A DNA stretch of 64,000 nt from contig OX578144.1 of the NCBI GenBank assembly GCA_951213105.1, positions 82,659,015 through 82,723,014 on the forward strand, given 5' to 3'. Below are positions 10,070-22,179 of the stretch, piece after piece. Each line of letters starts with the position of its first letter. Position 1 is the stretch's first letter. The notes below the pieces were generated by a model, which had not been told where the DNA came from, did no database searches, and was given only the letters and a program-made list of their open reading frames with translations. The translations under genes and the position numbers were made by a program. The stretch comes from Amaurobius ferox. Its lineage: Eukaryota > Arthropoda > Arachnida > Araneae > Amaurobiidae.

Positions 10070-11557
10070 CACTGACTTCCAAAAATTAAGCACGCAATGC
10101 AAATTTCTGCGGATGTACGGATGTAATCGGCAATCTGCAAATATCGTATGTTACAGCCAATCGCGATTGACTATCAGGATATAGGCTAATTAGGCAGTCG
10201 TTGAAGGTACCAGCATTCTGAAGGGTTTGATAAGATGCATTTAAACGCTGTTACGAAGTATTTATAATTTTTTTAGGATTATTTTTGATGATGTTCGTGT
10301 TTCTATGGCTGAAATAAGACGAATGACAGATAGTGAGCGCTGTCGGATGCATTGAAGCAGGACATTCAATCAAAGATGTCGCTATTTTCTTTGTCTTTGA
10401 TCATTCGGTAATTTCTCGGTAAACTATTTCAAACAAGTCAAACAATTGTCAGGAGATCCGTGCCAGGTCATCCAAGGGTTATCATCTCCTCTGCTGATCG
10501 GTATATTGCTATAGTAACCAAGAGGAATTGATGAGCGACCTCCACAACTGTTACATCCATGGTTGCAGCGGCACTTGGTAAGACAATATCTGCCAGTACT
10601 GTGCGCCGAGGGCTCCACGTGAAGAGACTGTACGCCCGAGTACCACATTTTTGTGTTCCTCTAACCGTCCAAACCAGAGGGTAAAGATTAAAGTGGTGTC
10701 GGCAACATGTCAAATGGACTGTCTCAGATTGGTGCTGTGCGCCTTTGAACGGACGAGTCCAGATCTGTTCTGGAATCAGATAATAAGTGTGTAAGGGTTT
10801 GGAGAGAACGAGGCACACGTAATCAAATCAAAACTATCATCGAACATCACACATTCAGAGGTGGCAGTGTCATGGTGTGGACTAGAATTTCAATGGGATA
10901 TTGCACAGAGTTGCACATCTTTAAAGACGGTTCTGTGACGGCTGCTCGGTATTGGTATGAAGTGCTAGACCCATTGTGAGATTCTACGCTGCCGCAGTTG
11001 ATCCTGATTTCCTCCTTATGGACGATATATAATATCCGTACCCATTGAGCTAACATCCGTTGACGAATACCTGGAAAGTGAGGGCATTTCTCATATGGAA
11101 TGGCCGGCGTATTCCCCCCACATTAATCCTATTGAAAACCTTTTGGATACCCTGGGATTTGCTGTCTCTACACGTTTACCTCCTCCAGTCTCAGAGAGTT
11201 GGAAACTGCCCTGTTGGAGGACTGGCCATTGCTCGCATCTGAGATGGTTGACCATCTCACCGAAAGCATGGAAAATCGTTGTGAAATGACTGTGAAGGTC
11301 CGGGGTTGTCACATATCATTTCAATGTAAGTTTTGCTTGGTTTGTTTGCCGTTAAACAATTTTGTTAATGACCCAAATGTGACGTCATCATGCAACTTAC
11401 GAAAAGTAAATATTTATTTCATCTTTGAACATAATTCTTATTTTCTCTAATACATAAATATATTTGCTACATTCATGTACAATTTTGTGTTAATCAAAGC
11501 TTTACTTTTCTATTTTTGTTGATTTTACTGTCCCTGCTAAGCTTTTGCAAGCCAGTG
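10070..11557 (+). mobile_element. Tc1-like DNA transposon, degenerate
   Basis: It is bounded by imperfect terminal inverted repeats (CACTGACTTCCAAAA at the left; the right end is the complement of CACTGGCTTGCAAAA) and flanked on both sides by TA, the Tc1/mariner target duplication. Its length of about 1.49 kb is typical. It inserted into the ~290-bp repeat family. Mobility now would need a transposase in trans, since its own gene is broken. Confidence 0.85.
10300..11318 (+). pseudogene. Tc1-like transposase pseudogene
   Basis: Translation in shifting frames gives recognisable pieces of a DDE transposase. TDESRS near 10755 is the first catalytic Asp block, VWRERGTR near 10800 follows, and EWPAYSPHINPIENL near 11100 carries the catalytic Glu. 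A C-terminal stretch LETALLEDWPLLASEM lies near 11200. Several stops and frameshifts separate these pieces, so no full protein can be made. The N-terminal helix-turn-helix region is poorly preserved. Family placement rests on the spacing and wording of these motifs. Confidence 0.75.
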
Positions 11558-11915
11558 TACTTTAAGTTTGGTTAAGGGATAGATAGTTTAAAAGTAATGT
11601 CTACAATTTTAGTTTTCCTATATTTACTGCTTAGGAATACTTGTCGTCAAAATATATATCATAAGTCTACTATGCATTGTGCGGAAAGTACGTAGTTCGA
11701 AAAATTCTTATTTAAGCTGAAAATATCAAGAAGATTCCAAAAGTAGCCAAATTGTCGATATTTCACCAAATCTGTCTTCAGGGTCGTCAAAATTTATCAC
11801 CAAGATAAAGTGACCATAAACTTCTATTAATAACAATGGTTGCCTGTAAAATTATGTTTACGATGGGGGGATACACTTTCAGAGAAATACTTTGCAGAGA
11901 AAAACATTTCATATA
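11558..11915 (+). repeat. Repeat continuation between two Tc1 elements
   Basis: The ~290-bp family resumes after the first Tc1 element with a (TT)AGTTTGGTTAAGGGATAGATAG block. Further on (11740-11820) there are AGCCAAATTGTCGATATTTCACC-type words that resemble the 20-bp HelA units. No coding potential is seen. Confidence 0.5.
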
Positions 11916-12079
11916 CACTGGCGGAAAATAAAATCCCAATACCAAGAACAAATTAGTTTAGAGGAATGAAATTTAGGTAAAGCAATTGCGTAAGTAACAT
12001 ATTTATTTGATTAAAGTTTCAAGGTCACAGGTTAAAGTGAGCGCGAGAACAGCCATTTCAAATGTGAATTGGTGATACA

Positions 12080-13092
12080 TTAATAACCGCTGTAGTCGCC
12101 AAGATTTGGAATGTAAGCATGCAAACATGCATGCATTGTGTCACACAGGTGCCGTATGTCATTTTGTGGGATGGAGTTCTATGGCTGTTGCACCTGGTCA
12201 GTCAAATCAGCAACGGTTAATGCTGGTTGTGGATGAAGCTGGATTTGTCTTCCAATAATGTCCCATACGTGCTCGATGGGAGAAAGATCTGGTGATCTCG
12301 CAGGCCAAGACAACATGCCGACACTCTGTAGAGCACGTTGGGTGACAGCAGCGGTATGAGAACGATCGTTATCCTGTAAGAAAAAACCCATTTAAATAGT
12401 GCTCATGAATGGCAACACAACCGGTTCAATCTCCAGTCTGATGTACAAATTTGCTGTCAAGGTGCTTGGGCTAATGACGAGAGTGCTCATGCTGTCATAG
12501 GAAATGGCTCCAAAGACCATAACACCTGATGTAAGTCCAGTGTGTCTATGCAACAGACAGCTTGGGTCCAAGGGATCATCTGGCCTCCTTCTTACCAACC
12601 TACGACCATCACTGGCACCAAGACAGAAACGGCTCTCATCTGAGAATACAACGGATCTCCATTTCGCTCTCCAATGAGCTATAGTTTAACACCACAAATG
12701 GCAGTGATTCGGAGCTAGTGGTATGAACGCGACAGGCCGTCTGACTCGGAGCTGTCCCTCAACTAATCGATTTCTTACAGTTTGCTGTGTCACTCTGGTG
12801 CCAACAGAAGTTCTAATTGCTGCTGCAGATGCAGTACGATCCGCCACAGCCATGCCGCGAATACGGCGGTCTTCCCTCTCAGTAGTGGCCCGTCTGCGGC
12901 CGGACCCCGGTCTTCTTGAGACAGTGCCTTCCCGTGACCACTGCTGCCAACAATCATGCACAGTGGATACATCCCTGCCAAGTCTTTCTGGAATATCGCA
13001 AAAAAAAATCCGCCTTCTCGTAGCCGTATTATACGGCCTCGTTCAAATTCACTAAGCTGCTGATACTGCCTTCTTCGTCTTCTTAAAGGCAT
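12080..13092 (-). pseudogene. Tc1-family transposase (DD34E), lightly broken
   Basis: The start is ATG at 13092, followed by an Arg-rich N-terminus and SEFERGRIIRLREGG, the first helix-turn-helix. A frameshift falls in a run of T on the coding strand (A-run near 13000). The frame then continues through HDCWQQWSREGTV, the Arg-rich GRRR linker, VVFSDESRFCLG (first Asp), VRRRPDDP, FLQDNDRSHTA (second Asp) and WPARSPDLSPIEHVWD (Glu). In-frame stops lie at 12686-12688, 12392-12394 and 12179-12181, and the natural end is at 12080-12082. The length, about 337 residues, equals that of the family. The catalytic triad is intact; only nonsense and slippage lesions disable it. Confidence 0.88.
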
Positions 13093-13214
13093 TCTTGACT
13101 CAAATCTAGCTCACAACGTCCAATCTGGAGAATAAATAACGCTCACGAAGCTTACATCGCGTATTTAAAGCAAACGTGATTTGCATGCTTTGCATGATCT
13201 GCAACGTGATTTGC

Positions 13215-13245
13215 ATAAGAGTGGCGCTATTAGCGCCACTCTTAT
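13215..13245. repeat. Perfect 15-bp inverted repeat, 1-base loop
   Basis: ATAAGAGTGGCGCTA is followed by one T and then its exact complement. It lies inside the Tc1-like element, upstream of the transposase start. Nearby are two ATTTGCAT octamer words (13179-13220 region). A related block with GGTGGCGCTA and ATTTGCATAAG is present in the other Tc1 element near 47350-47385. Confidence 0.85.
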
Positions 13246-13365
13246 TCGTCTAGCGCAAAATTTGAATAGGCGTCATCTTTCATATGTGCAAAAACGCGCC
13301 TCCCAAATTTCGTTTATCTAGCACAACTCCTTCTTGGTGTTGGTATTTTATTTTCCGCCAGTGTA

Positions 13366-13931
13366 TTTGTATCAATACTAAAAGTGAAGGAATTGGAAAT
13401 AATGCAAATAAGAAATGGCAATTTTATCTGAGTTCTAATAGAATATATCGTATAGAGTTAACTTTAAATGTAAGAGAAAAGGAAATCGTTGCAAAACCCC
13501 AGTAAGTATAAAGTCATTTGTTCAGCTACAGCTTTGAGATTATAATCTCGGTTTAAACCGAAGTTCTTTGCAATTGGTCCGAAAATATCAATCCCATCCA
13601 TCAATAGCATATGGATAGAACACTAATTTCCCCGGGTATTGTGATAATCTTGTCTTTAGAAAGAAATTAATAAGTTTAGTACATATATATCATTCTTTAA
13701 ATTTATAATTGATATACTGATCAGTAGAAATGAAAGTTATACTCTTCGTTCTGTATGTTTAATTTTTAATTTGTAGATAAGTTCAATTATATTGCTATAT
13801 GTTCATAGTAATGATTGCATTCCCGGACGTATTTTACAATCCTGGGTTTTTGTGATTAAGAAAATTATTTTAGGAAATTCATTTTGCTTTATTTAAAGGA
13901 ACCGAATTTTATACCCAATATTGTTTTTTTT
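13366..13931. other. AT-rich, no gene recognised
   Basis: I see no repeat family or coding signal that I can support. Confidence 0.35.
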
Positions 13932-14038
13932 AACACTTTCCAACGTAGTTGAAAAGTGTTTATCACTTTGTTCATTCATTCTGTCTGTCTGTCTGTCAGT
14001 TCGCACGATGACTGCCGTAAAAATGACTTGTCCGATAC
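13932..14038 (-). mobile_element. HelB 3'-end fragment
   Basis: It contains only the terminal palindrome (AACACTTTCC...AAAGTGTT), the (TCTG)n tract and the GACTGCCGTAAAAATGAC block, and breaks off near 14038. A ~155-base unique spacer follows before a longer HelB copy in the same orientation. Confidence 0.75.
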
Positions 14039-14194
14039 ATTCTTTGAACATAGTAATAATCAAGCTGTTTGTTCTAATCAACCTTAACAAAGTTAAATTT
14101 AGCAGAGCAATGAAAGTTCTACTAGCTCCCTGGCATTATATTAAATTACAATAATTTGTTTAAAAAAATCTAGAGAAATATAAACTATTTTTTT

Positions 14195-15160
14195 AACAAT
14201 TTACAACATAGTTGAAAAGTGTTTATCACTTTGTTCATTTTGTCTGTCTGTCTGTCCATTCGCACGATGACTGCCGTAAAAATGACTTTATCAAAATAAG
14301 ATTTTAGTATGTTGCTGAGACTGTGGAACACACGGGAAAATGGAAATGAATAATATCACTCAATTTGTTTTGGATTGAACCCAGGTTGAAAAAGTGAAAT
14401 ACATTGAACCCTATAGGACCTAATTTTTCAAACATTTTTTAAACAAAGTTAAAACTCAAAAATTGCTTCGAAAACTTTAGGAAATATTCAAATTATCCAA
14501 TAAAATATAAAAAAAAACATTCAGCAAATTTTGTTTTGTGGATTTTTAAATAAAAATTAAAATAATAATTACATCCATATTATATGAAGTGATCACGTGA
14601 CAAACTTCAAAATAAATATGGCACGCATCTTTTTTCCCAGTCTAAAAATCGTGATTTTTAAAGTTCTTTTAAATTTATAGTTAGTGTTGCATTCTTCCTT
14701 AAACCGCTACATTTTCGCGTATTTTCTGTGTATCTATATTCTGTGCCAATACAATTACAATATTTTTTAGTTTAAATGATCAGCAGACTTTGATTGTTTC
14801 TACAACGGAGCCTAATTTTAAGGGATGCAGAATGCAAACAAAAGATTAGAAGATGAGTTGTACAAGAATTGCTGATTTTTTTTACAGCAAAATCTTTTAG
14901 CTGTGGAGTCTGGAATAAAGCGATATGAATGAAATATTCATTGCTTTTACATAGAGAGCCAGACGATTTATATTTCGATGACGTCATTTGAATAAAGTTC
15001 AGTTTTTTCGATGAAGGTCTAAGTTTTCAAATATAATAAATTATCGTAGTACTGTGATACTTTTAAATGTATCGCATTTTAGAGATATTTAAATAACATT
15101 GCATTTCAGTTGGAAAGTGTTTCATAATCAATACTTTATGCATGATTGATCTTTCCTGTT
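14195..15160 (-). mobile_element. HelB non-autonomous element
   Basis: It runs from the terminal palindrome at 14195 through the (TCTG)n tract, GAACCCAGGTTG, the GGACGGAT-equivalent block and ATTCAT blocks to GATCTTTCCTGTT at 15160, the complement of the AACAAGAAAGATC start. It is shorter than the 7948 copy because one internal 5' block is missing. Confidence 0.8.
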
Positions 15161-15867
15161 GTATTATACGTACGTGAACAAGAGAGAGATCTTATGACAA
15201 TCTTTCATTATATCACATCTTATAGCAATCTTCTTATAACAATCTTTAAATAAAGTACTTTCTGAAATGTTGAAAATTTTTTATAAAAGAAGAATAACTT
15301 TTGGTATTTTTTCGCGTCTAACCAAACTTTTAAAAACATTGAAAAATAATGAACTGGCTGAAGTAATATATTTTAAATTAGACAATAAAACATATTAAAA
15401 ATACCTAGAGAATTTGCAATAAATGCCCAAGTGCACTTTTGCATATATACTGGAAAATGTAACTGATTAAACAAATCGCATTTAAAATTATTAAATTAAA
15501 ATATCCTCTTACATAATGAAATAATTCTTTCTGTGTTGCCGCAGTCTGTAACGAAAAATCGAAGGGTCAAACAGCGATGAAATTTGTTACTATCCTTTTC
15601 ACGGCTCCTTAATGTGCACAGCGTATGATAATAATTGTATTTCACTTATGGTAAGTTTTATGATAGGAAAAGTAAGTATAAAACTTACTTTTTCAGTTAT
15701 GGTAAGTTTTATTATATAAAAGTAAGTGTGGTATATTGTTGTTTCTGTGACTCAATGGCATTTTGACGTCTACGTGGGAAATATATTCTAGTTTTAAATT
15801 CACAATTTTGACATAACACATTGGAATTATTCTAAATCCATTGTTACATAACTTATATCAGGTTATT
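15161..15867. other. AT-rich, no gene recognised
   Basis: Contains a small duplication of a TTATGGTAAGTTTTAT-like phrase around 15645-15720 but no gene or mobile element that I recognise. Confidence 0.35.
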
Positions 15868-16774
15868 ACTTTCTTAATATACATATAATGTATAACGAAT
15901 GTATTGTGACGGGGTCGAAAAATCAAATTCCAGTTTTCGACGGGAGAGCACGTTTCGAGCATCCCTGAACACGAATCAGACGTTTTTGAGGTGATGTCTG
16001 TGTTTGTGTCTGTGTGTCAGTACGTCTGTGGAGACGATAACTGATGAACGAATGGACCGATTCGAACGAAATTTGGCACGAACATTACAATCCGTGAATA
16101 CTGGAAGTTTATTGTTTTTAAACGCAGTCGAATGTTCAGAACCCCCCTAAATTTTCGAGTGAAATTTTGAAAAAATCATCAAAAAATTGAAACCTTTAAT
16201 AAAGTTACGCAAATAGACTTTCTTGTGTAATTTTTCCTTTAAAAACGATTAACATAAACTTTAGAATGTTAGCGCGAACTGTTCTCGAGATATTGCGCAT
16301 TCTTCAAATACATTTATCAAAATATCCCATAAATTATAAAAAATATTAATTGTTGATAAACATGTTCACTTTTCATACGTAATACCATGCGATAAATTTG
16401 GTGACATTCTCGTGGATCTAGCTCATTCCATTCATGAGAAAATATAGTTTGAGTAATACTTTTGTATTTGAACGCCAATAATCATTTATTTCCTATAAGA
16501 ATAACTTATTTATCCGTCCATAACACTTGGTGATTTTGGCGTCGAATTTGGGGGAATGTCGCCAACTTGGCGACTTTTTTAAATGTTGCCAAATTAATGA
16601 AAATCTCGCCAAATGGATAAAAATGCCAATAAATCAATGGAAATGACGGCTAATTGGCGGAAATTCAATATCTTGGAAATAATATATGCTCTAAGAATAA
16701 CCTATTTGTTTTTACTGTAAAAGTAGTAAATTCATTGCATTATAGAAGGAAATTCATGTGCTGCCCACATCAGA
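15868..16774 (-). mobile_element. HelA non-autonomous element
   Basis: On the plus strand it opens with a decayed terminal palindrome (ACTTTCTTAATATACA) and GTGACGGGGTCGAAAA. A short TG tract follows near 15998-16020, then the CTCGAGA module near 16293, four regular 20-base units at about 16580-16660, and CCCACATCAGA, the complement of the TCTGATGTGGG start. The CA/TG tract is much shorter than in other copies. Confidence 0.8.
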
Positions 16775-17401
16775 TTTTTTTAAAATGTATAAATAGGAAA
16801 ACGGAGAATTAGAGGATCAGAATTGCTATCAAACATGGTGCAAATCGAAATTATCGAACAAAAAATTTAAAAAATAAATTAAAAATGCTGTTCAGTTATA
16901 AGAAATAAAATAAAATAAAGTGCATTATTATGTTTTACGTACGTGATCTTGCAAAGAAATACACCTTCCCAATATACTTTTGTAGGTTGTGCCAAAACTG
17001 TTGACAACCTTATTACACCATGCTGACGCAACTTAGATTTTGCCGCGAAACAAAATTACGTTTCTCCATACTCAGTTCTCCCACCTCAGCTTAACTCGAC
17101 AGTTGGACTTATGTAACAACCTATTTCTAGATGAAATTTGGTATCTTTGGTTGATTGGCTTTGGAAAGCTTACAATAAATGAAAAAAAAATTACACGTTC
17201 TGGTTCTGAGCACAACAGCGCACGATACTGGCAAAAAAAAATAGCGACGTTGGTTTCACATTCATATGTATATAGCTACTTCTGTACAATATTTGGTTTC
17301 AGTCGGTTGAGTAGTTTTTATGAAGAATCAATAGCGAAATTTTGTAGTGTTAAATGTGCATACGCACAAAGCACAAACTGACGGACAGTTGAAAAGTGTT
17401 A
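16775..17401. other. Unassigned; 113-codon open frame
   Basis: An open frame at 17040-17381 (plus) has no recognisable domain. Its last part includes phrases like those in interspersed repeats (GACGGACAGTTGAAAAGTG), so it is probably repeat-derived and not a gene. Confidence 0.35.
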
Positions 17402-18595
17402 TCTAAATAAATAAAATTGAAAATATGTCTGTCTGTCCCATCATCACGGAAGAACGGCTGAACCGAATTTGGTGAAATTTGGGGGGTAGCCTGGAAATAG
17501 TCCCACTTAAAATTTAGTCCATGTTTGGAGTTTCTACGATCAGCGATTCTCGAGATATTAGTAAAAAACGAAATTTTCGTTTGTCTCATCATCACGGGAG
17601 AACGGCTGAACCAATTTTTTGAAATCTTGTGGATAGCCTTGAAATAGCCCCCCATAAATTTGGCCCAAGTTTCGAGTATCTAAGATTAGGGGTTGTCGAG
17701 ATATTAATGAAAAACGAAACTTTTTCCTAGGAGTTCTACTCTCTGACTCCGTGGTATATCCAAACGAAAAGCTTGAAAATGATTTGAAAGTGAATTAAAA
17801 CTTTATCTCTGAGTTTGATGGGAGATTTTTTGTGCTAATTAGTCACTTTCTGAAAACATGAATTGTTTGAAACATGATTTAAATGGAAAATCTATCTCCA
17901 TGGTTTATTTTTCACAAGCTTTTACTGAGCAATGAAAAGTAAAAAGAAATCAAAATGGTTATTTAATTTCGCAGTTTATGAGGAAGATTCTATCTTATAT
18001 CATGTTGCTCAAAAACGCAATTAAATTAAATATGTCTGTTAATTTTAATTATTATTTTTTTGATTTGAATAATAAATAAATGGACATAAAAATATATTTT
18101 AGAAAATAACGATTTGATATTTCTTATAGCATTTTTGACTGGATAATATCAATTACGGTCTTCAGGTTTAAATGTTATTATTATTGATATTTTCGGGGAT
18201 TATTGATTCAGGGATTATTGATATTTTCAAGTTATTATGCAATTGTTTTATTATGACAAAAATTGTTTAAACTCATATATTGTACGTTGTACGAGTAATA
18301 TTCTACAAATACACGGGTATATCTTCTAATCTACGAGAATATAAGTAGTACAGGTTTATTGGCATATGTTTTGATATATATTGGCATATATTGGAATCGA
18401 TTACGACCTTCTGGTATAAAGAGTACGTGAATTATTGATATTTTGAATTTATTACGTCATCTCTTTTATTTTGGAAGAGATTTTTGAAACTCATATTGTA
18501 ATATGGGTAATCTTCTACTAACACACTGGCATATTTTCTAATCTGCGACAATATAAGTAGTACGGAGTTGCATATATTGATTCAATTTCTTTTTT
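17402..18595 (+). mobile_element. Helitron relative, 3' truncated
   Basis: It starts TCTAAATAAATAAAATTG after an A, as the 4797 element does, and shares the two ~148-bp direct repeats, the ATTTATGAGGAAGATTC block and the GGATAATATCAATTACGG to AGTAGTACGG.GTTGC blocks. It ends at about 18595, where HelB sequence takes over, before the CTAG end is reached. It lacks the segment equivalent to about 5560-6400 of the first copy. Confidence 0.75.
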
Positions 18596-19056
18596 GGAAT
18601 GGATGCCATATATCATTTTGAAGTGGGTCATGTGATCTTTTCGTATCATGGTCACGTGATCGCTTCATATAAGAGGCGTTATTGTTGTTTTAATTTTTAT
18701 TTAAAAAACTACTGAATATATTTCGATGAATTTTTTTTATATATTTTATGGAACAATTTGAATATCACCTAAAATTTTCGAAGCAATTTGTGAATTTTAA
18801 ATCCGCTTAAAAAATGTTTGAAAAATTAGGTCCCATAGGGCTCAATGTATTTCATTTTTTCAACCCCGGTTCAATCCAAAACTAATTGGGTGATATTATT
18901 CATTTATATTCCTATAGGTCCTACAGACCGTCTGAACAACATACTAAAATTTCATTTTGATTAAGTCACTTTTACGGCAGTTATCGTGCTAACGGACAGA
19001 CAGACAGACAGAATGAACAAAGCCATAAACACTTTTCAACATTGTTGTGAAGTGTT
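18596..19056 (+). mobile_element. HelB 3' half
   Basis: It begins at the GGATGCCATAT block, runs through AACCCCGGTTCAATCC and (CAGA)n, and ends in the terminal palindrome at 19056. The 5' half is replaced by Helitron sequence, so the junction at 18595 is a recombination or truncation point. Confidence 0.75.
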
Positions 19057-19459
19057 AAAAATAGTTATATTATATAATAAATATCTTTCCAGGAGTTTAA
19101 TTATTTTATATATGAGAAAGGTTTCACATTTTAAAATAAATATGGTAGATAACAATTTTTCATATTTTTAAATAAAATAAATTATTATAGTATTGTGATG
19201 AATTAAACGATTGGAAAAATGATTATGAATGACATGCTGCTTTTATATAGAGTCGATTTATATTTCGATGACGTCATTTGAATAAAGTTCATTTGTTTTC
19301 GATGAAGTTTTCAAATATAATAAATTATTGTAGTGTTATGATAATTTTAAAAATATTACCGAGGAATGTATCGCATTTGAGAGATGTTTGTATAAAGTTG
19401 AATTGGAGTTGGAAAGTGTTTCATAATTAATGTTTTATGCATGATTGATCTTTCTCATT
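19057..19459 (-). mobile_element. HelB 5' half in inverted orientation
   Basis: Directly after the HelB 3' hairpin comes AGTTATATTATATAATAAATAT, then the HelB 5' half read backwards to ATGATTGATCTTTCT. The identical joint occurs, in opposite orientation, at 26181/26182. The joint is therefore part of a recurring composite and not a local accident. Confidence 0.7.
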
Positions 19460-20446
19460 TTTTAATCCCGAGATTTCAGTATCAAGTTTTTTCATCTCTA
19501 ATATACACATGTTATCAAATTGTTAAATACAATCAAAGCCAAATTTATAGAAAATCACATGAAATCTCAACCTAAAATGCATTTGAATCTTACGTTCCTG
19601 GAGATTGTTTGGAATATTTTTCTTTAGTGAAATACAATACTTTTATAAGAAAACCATTTATCTGATCAAACTTTTAAAAACAGCTCAAAGAGATTCAATT
19701 TTGTTTTTGATATTAGCGTATGTGTTCCAAAATATCTGTTTTCATACATTCTCGTTTCATATCGGATTTTATTCGTATTCTAAATATTTTACGGATACAG
19801 AATTTTATCTGGATTCAAAAAATGTACAAGCAATAGTATATGAAGATGTTAGTATAAACCGTATTAATCTGTGATGTTAGTTCAACTGTGATGCAGTTTT
19901 TATTTAAATGAATAGAATAGAGTTGCTGATCAGCTTTGCGCCATTTTCGGAACCAGAGACTAATGGAATTCTTATTTCCTCATAGGATATTGAAGAGGGG
20001 TATTTGTTCTCCCGAAAAACTTTAAATAGTAGATGTGCATACAAAAAATTTAATGAAAATGTCAGATGTATTTCTCAATAGATTTACATATTAAGGCCAC
20101 AAGGCTGATTTTAACTATAGTCAACATCTGCACCAAAATCGGCATCAAGCGTGTTCTAGCAGGAGGGCTAATCTTCCCCGACAAGGGTATTCATGCAGAT
20201 TTCATGAGTCACACTTCTTCAAATTCCTTTTTTTCCAAATCATAATTTCAATAATGCTGTAGGTTTGATAATCCGAACTCTTTGATTTACATTTCGAGTA
20301 ATTCGAACTTCAATTATATTTTTTATTATGAATCTCTACCCAGGAAATGCATTACAAAAAATGGCATTACTGTATACTGTTTGATAGCTTTATACTTTGT
20401 ATACACTAAAACAAATAAATGTAAAATGTTTGCAAATGAAATAATG
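19460..20446. other. AT-rich, no gene recognised
   Basis: Open frames of 89 and 124 codons (19605-19874 and 20282-20656) are Phe/Ile/Tyr-rich. The second runs into HelC. I do not support either as a gene. Confidence 0.35.
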
Positions 20447-21729
20447 TCATGTCAGCAGCACATAACTTTCCCTGCAGATTCAAATTCATTACTTATTTTA
20501 TTATACATTAAATTGAGTTTAATTGCAGAAAATAACACGGGTGCTTTTCTGATTATATCCAATTTGCCTTCTTATTGCATTTTCGTTTCATTTGGCAATT
20601 TAATTCATTTGAAATTATTGAGATCCTCAAAATTCCAAAAAACTAAAATATCTTGAAAACGGTTCATCCTACAGTCTTGGGGTTAGTCTTATTCGCATAG
20701 TTGTCAAAATTTACCTGAAGAACATGTACTTAATTAATATATTTCGACAATTTTAGTCATTTATTTTAGATTTTCACTATCTTTGCTGGTCATTTCGCAA
20801 AAAAGTGTCGGTTATACTTTTCCGACTCATATTAAAATCTAATCAGCATCAGGATAACAATCAGAAAAATTAACAGCACAATTTTGAGAAATTTTATTGA
20901 ATAGTTTTTTAACTACAGTTAAAATCGTCTTAGTTTCCTCAAAATTAAAAATTCAAATATCTTGAGAATGGTCAATTTTATAGTAATGGGATGGATCCCC
21001 ATTACTATTTCTTTGTTGTCAAAAATTCGTTTTGATGTAAAAAATTACTTATAAAACAAGTATTTAATTGATACATATGAGAATGTGTAGTATTTTATGT
21101 TAGATCGGATATTTTAGATTTGCGGGCCATTTGCAAAAAAAGGCAGATTCTTTTTTCGCCGAATCGTACTAAAATCTAACCAGCACCACAATATCCAACA
21201 AGACACTTATCTACCAAGTTTTGTTTAATTTGATCAATTAGTTTTTCATCTATAGGGGATACAGACGACTTTTGCGGGCCATTTTGCATAAAATGCTGGT
21301 TCCTTTTCCTTGAATCGTACCAAAATCTGATCAGCACCAAAGTAACTCACAAGTGACGTATTTACCAAATTTTGTGAAATTTGTTCTATTAGTTTTACAG
21401 CAAAAGTAATAAGTGAGATTTTTGCGGGCCATTTCGCAAAAAAATTGCGAGTTATTCTATTACAAATCGTACCAAAATCTAATCAGCACCAGGGTCACAT
21501 ATAAATGACTAATCTATAAAATTTTATGATATTTGGTCCATTAGTTTTTGGGTTAAAATGGATACATACATTGCACAGATAGACAGACGCACATACAGCG
21601 TCACGCTAAAAATAGTTTTCCCGTGTTCTAGAGGTCCCGAAACGTGTAGATTTGCCAAAAATTCGCATTTCGATTTTCGACATGATTCCAATACTTTCCC
21701 TATACATTCCCATGTATTACAGAAAAAGT
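20447..21729 (+). mobile_element. HelC non-autonomous element, long form
   Basis: Its start (TCATGTCAGCAGCACATAA, then CTTTCCCTGCAG) is a decayed form of the TCTGATGTGG start shared with HelA. A block with GAAAACGGTTCATCCTA is the same module as CTCGAGAACGGTT in HelA. Four diverged ~150-bp internal units follow, with GGGCCATTT.GCAAAAAA and AATC.TACCAAAATCTAATCAGCACCA words near 20785, 21122, 21275 and 21425. Then come ACAGATAGACAGACG and a 3' end in AAAAAGT. No coding region is seen. Confidence 0.7.
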
Positions 21730-22160
21730 AAAAACGCATGAACAAAAGTATTTTCATTTCAATAATTTTTATTTCAAAATTAATTTCAATACCATTGCTT
21801 CTACCCTAAAAAAATGTTTGAAGCATCCAGATAGAGCTTTAATCATGATAGAGGTAACTAAATGATTAAAACATAGATAGTGCTTGGTTGACGACTTAGC
21901 ATTATATTTCTAAGAAAATAAGGGACTTACTAAGGATATCCACTTTTAGTTCGTTATCCACTTCCAGTTCAAACATTTTCCTTTTTCTTAAAACATATAT
22001 TTTTCTAACATTCCATTTTTGGCTATGAATAGGGTTTAGATGATAACTGATATGGATTAACCACCAAATTCAGGAGAATGTCGTATGAGAATGGCACATC
22101 GTGCAGCCTTTAAAACGACCGCTGTTCTCACTCACGGGTAACTAGAATGATATTTTCTGC
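21730..22160. other. No gene recognised
   Basis: AT-rich sequence between HelC and a transposase relic; nothing supportable. Confidence 0.3.
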
Positions 22161-22179
22161 TTTGATATTGCAAGTTGAA

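Larger units (their letters stand above)
11916..13363 (-). mobile_element. Tc1-like DNA transposon, near-intact
   Basis: Terminal inverted repeats of about 33 bases (CACTGGCGGAAAATAAAAT at the left, its complement at the right with few mismatches) are flanked by TA at 11914-11915 and 13364-13365. The element is 1448 bp. It is the best preserved DNA transposon in the window: its transposase frame is interrupted only by one frameshift and three stops. Confidence 0.92.

Noticed and set aside
12723..13055. 110-codon plus-strand open frame
   Set aside because: It is the antisense shadow of the Tc1 transposase reading frame on the minus strand.
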